DNA of 64,000 nt from Salinadaptatus halalkaliphilus (GTDB taxonomy: Archaea > Halobacteriota > Halobacteria > Halobacteriales > Natrialbaceae). The stretch spans positions 248,001 through 312,000 of the forward strand of contig NZ_RBZW01000021.1 in NCBI RefSeq assembly GCF_006543045.1. Reading direction: 5' to 3'. Below the pieces are notes generated by a model. The model made no database searches. It saw only the letters and a list, made by a program, of their open reading frames with translations, and was not told the DNA's origin. Made by a program: the position numbers and the translations under genes. How positions within the stretch are numbered: the first letter of the stretch is position 1; the number at the start of each line of letters is the position of its first letter. Below are positions 62,957-64,000 of the stretch, one piece after another.

Positions 62957-64000
62957 ATGGGATCGCGGTTCTGGCGGATCGTCACCGCAGTGACGGTGTG
63001 GCACATCGCTGCCAGCGTCTGTTACTATGCGGTGTATGCCGGAACGCCGCTGTTTCGCGACGCGTTCTCACTGTCGGGATTCGAGATCGGACTCGTCATC
63101 ACGTCGCTGACGCTCGGCTACGCGCTGTTTTTGTTGCCGTTCGGGATCGCGACGGATCGGTTCGGCGAGCGCCGCACGTTGACCGGAGGGTTGGTCGGAC
63201 TATCACTCGGCGTATTCGCCGTGGCGATCGCCCCGACGTACTGGCTCCTGTTGGTGGCCGTCTTCTTGCTGGGATCGATGTACGGCAGTGCAACGCCGGG
63301 GACGAACAAAGCGATCTTCGATCAGGTCGAACCGGACCGACACCACCGTGCGATCGGCATCAAGCAGATCGGGCCGACGATGGGCAGCGCCATCGGCGCG
63401 GTTCTCGTCACCGGGCTCGCCGGTCTCGTGTTCTGGCAGTTCGGCTTTCTCCTCGCGACGGCGATCGGACTCGTCGTCGCTGGCGGCTTCGTCTACGCCT
63501 ATCGTGATGTCGACGAGGCCGAGGCCGCCTCTCCGGACTTTCGCAGATTGTTGTCGAACCGGGCTTACGTCGTCCTGTTGCTCGCCGGCGTCTGTCTCGG
63601 CGCCGCCTTCTACACGACGACCGGCTACACCGTCCTCTTCGTCGACGAATCGGTCGGCGCGACCGTCGCGACGGGCGGACTCGTGCTCGCGGCGCTCCAG
63701 CTCTCGAGCAGCGTCGGCAAGGTCGTCGTCGGCACGCTGGCGGATCTCCTTCCCGGGCCAGCGAGGGTGCGGACGGGCGGGCTGTTGGTCGTACAGGCGT
63801 TCGGCGGCGGTGTGCTGTTCGTCGTCCTCCCGTTCGCCGAGACGCCGCTGACGGCGGGCGCGGCGTTCGTCGCGCTCGGTGCGCTGATTATCGGATCGAC
63901 CGGACTCTACTACTCCTGCATTTCGACGCTCGTTCCCGACGACGAGCTCGGCGCGGCATCCGCCGCCGGGCAACTGGCCGTGACCGTCAGCGGACTGTTT
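62957..64000 (+). CDS. MFS transporter, truncated by window end
   Basis: 348 codons from ATG 62957 (MGSRFWRIVTAVTVWHIAAS) run open to the last base. It has about ten helices so far, with the MFS motif 'PFGIATDRFGERRTLTGGLV' after TM2 and 'VLLVAVFLLGSMYGSATPGT'-like TM4 (written here as LLVAVFLLGSMYG). It probably resembles the sugar-phosphate/nitrate-type or Bcr-like group; specificity is unknown. It is transcribed away from the other MFS gene. Confidence 0.88.
   Translation, partial: MGSRFWRIVTAVTVWHIAASVCYYAVYAGTPLFRDAFSLSGFEIGLVITSLTLGYALFLLPFGIATDRFGERRTLTGGLVGLSLGVFAVAIAPTYWLLLVAVFLLGSMYGSATPGTNKAIFDQVEPDRHHRAIGIKQIGPTMGSAIGAVLVTGLAGLVFWQFGFLLATAIGLVVAGGFVYAYRDVDEAEAASPDFRRLLSNRAYVVLLLAGVCLGAAFYTTTGYTVLFVDESVGATVATGGLVLAALQLSSSVGKVVVGTLADLLPGPARVRTGGLLVVQAFGGGVLFVVLPFAETPLTAGAAFVALGALIIGSTGLYYSCISTLVPDDELGAASAAGQLAVTVSGLF

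Overview
The window is a gene-dense, GC-rich stretch of a haloarchaeal chromosome. The evidence is an A-type (archaeal V-type) ATP synthase operon, TFB, eIF5A, ribosomal protein S6e, strongly acidic proteins, frequent ctcgag in coding sequence, TATA boxes close to start codons (leaderless-type promoters), and families such as HalOD1, HTH_10 and DUF7344-like regulators. The style resembles Natrialbales, but that placement is inference. No rRNA, tRNA or CRISPR array was seen.

Layout. 1-5215: 3' part of the ATP synthase operon (K end, E, C, F, A, B). 5385-9463: acyl-CoA synthetase, a TFB, then eIF5A directly coupled to an agmatinase-family gene (hypusine pathway). 9650-10218: remains of a cytochrome oxidase subunit I/III gene, with a large deletion and then a 109-bp MITE insertion. 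10312-17037: Nif3 protein; a TetR gene divergent from an S-layer-like/RND exporter pair; phosphopantoate-beta-alanine ligase. 17052-19863: a cluster of small haloarchaeal regulators, including two head-to-head bacterio-opsin-activator-like genes. 20290-24970: pirin, TyrS, a small export protein, a zinc-ribbon protein, BirA and Upp. 25104-30636: DUF2339 membrane protein, aminotransferase and a BioMNY biotin transporter operon. 31039-34806: a very large secreted protein with sixteen roughly 23-residue Gln-rich repeats.

34865-44070: mostly housekeeping and conserved hypothetical genes (LLM oxidoreductase, GDPD, Rieske-FAD oxidoreductase, PadR, S6e, SDR, HAD). 44146-49506: two paralogous TetR genes, two metallo-beta-lactamase-fold genes and conserved hypotheticals. 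49516-52389: Sua5/YrdC, a lipoprotein, a zinc ribbon, a VKOR-like protein and a shortened DUF326 protein. 52445-60697 (minus strand): DUF4129 - DUF58 - membrane protein - response regulator - MoxR ATPase. 60698-61430: a decayed region with a palindromic repeat, gene fragments and a hairpin. 61431-64000: two divergent MFS transporters, the second cut by the window end.

The most unusual signals are four. First, a family of about 75-80-bp palindromic elements (five copies) of which four start at a TGA stop codon and keep a fixed arm orientation relative to it. Second, the 23-residue-repeat surface protein, preceded by an overlapping 43-codon ORF that has its own TATA box. Third, the layered cox pseudogene. 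Fourth, the response regulator embedded in the MoxR/DUF58 cluster.
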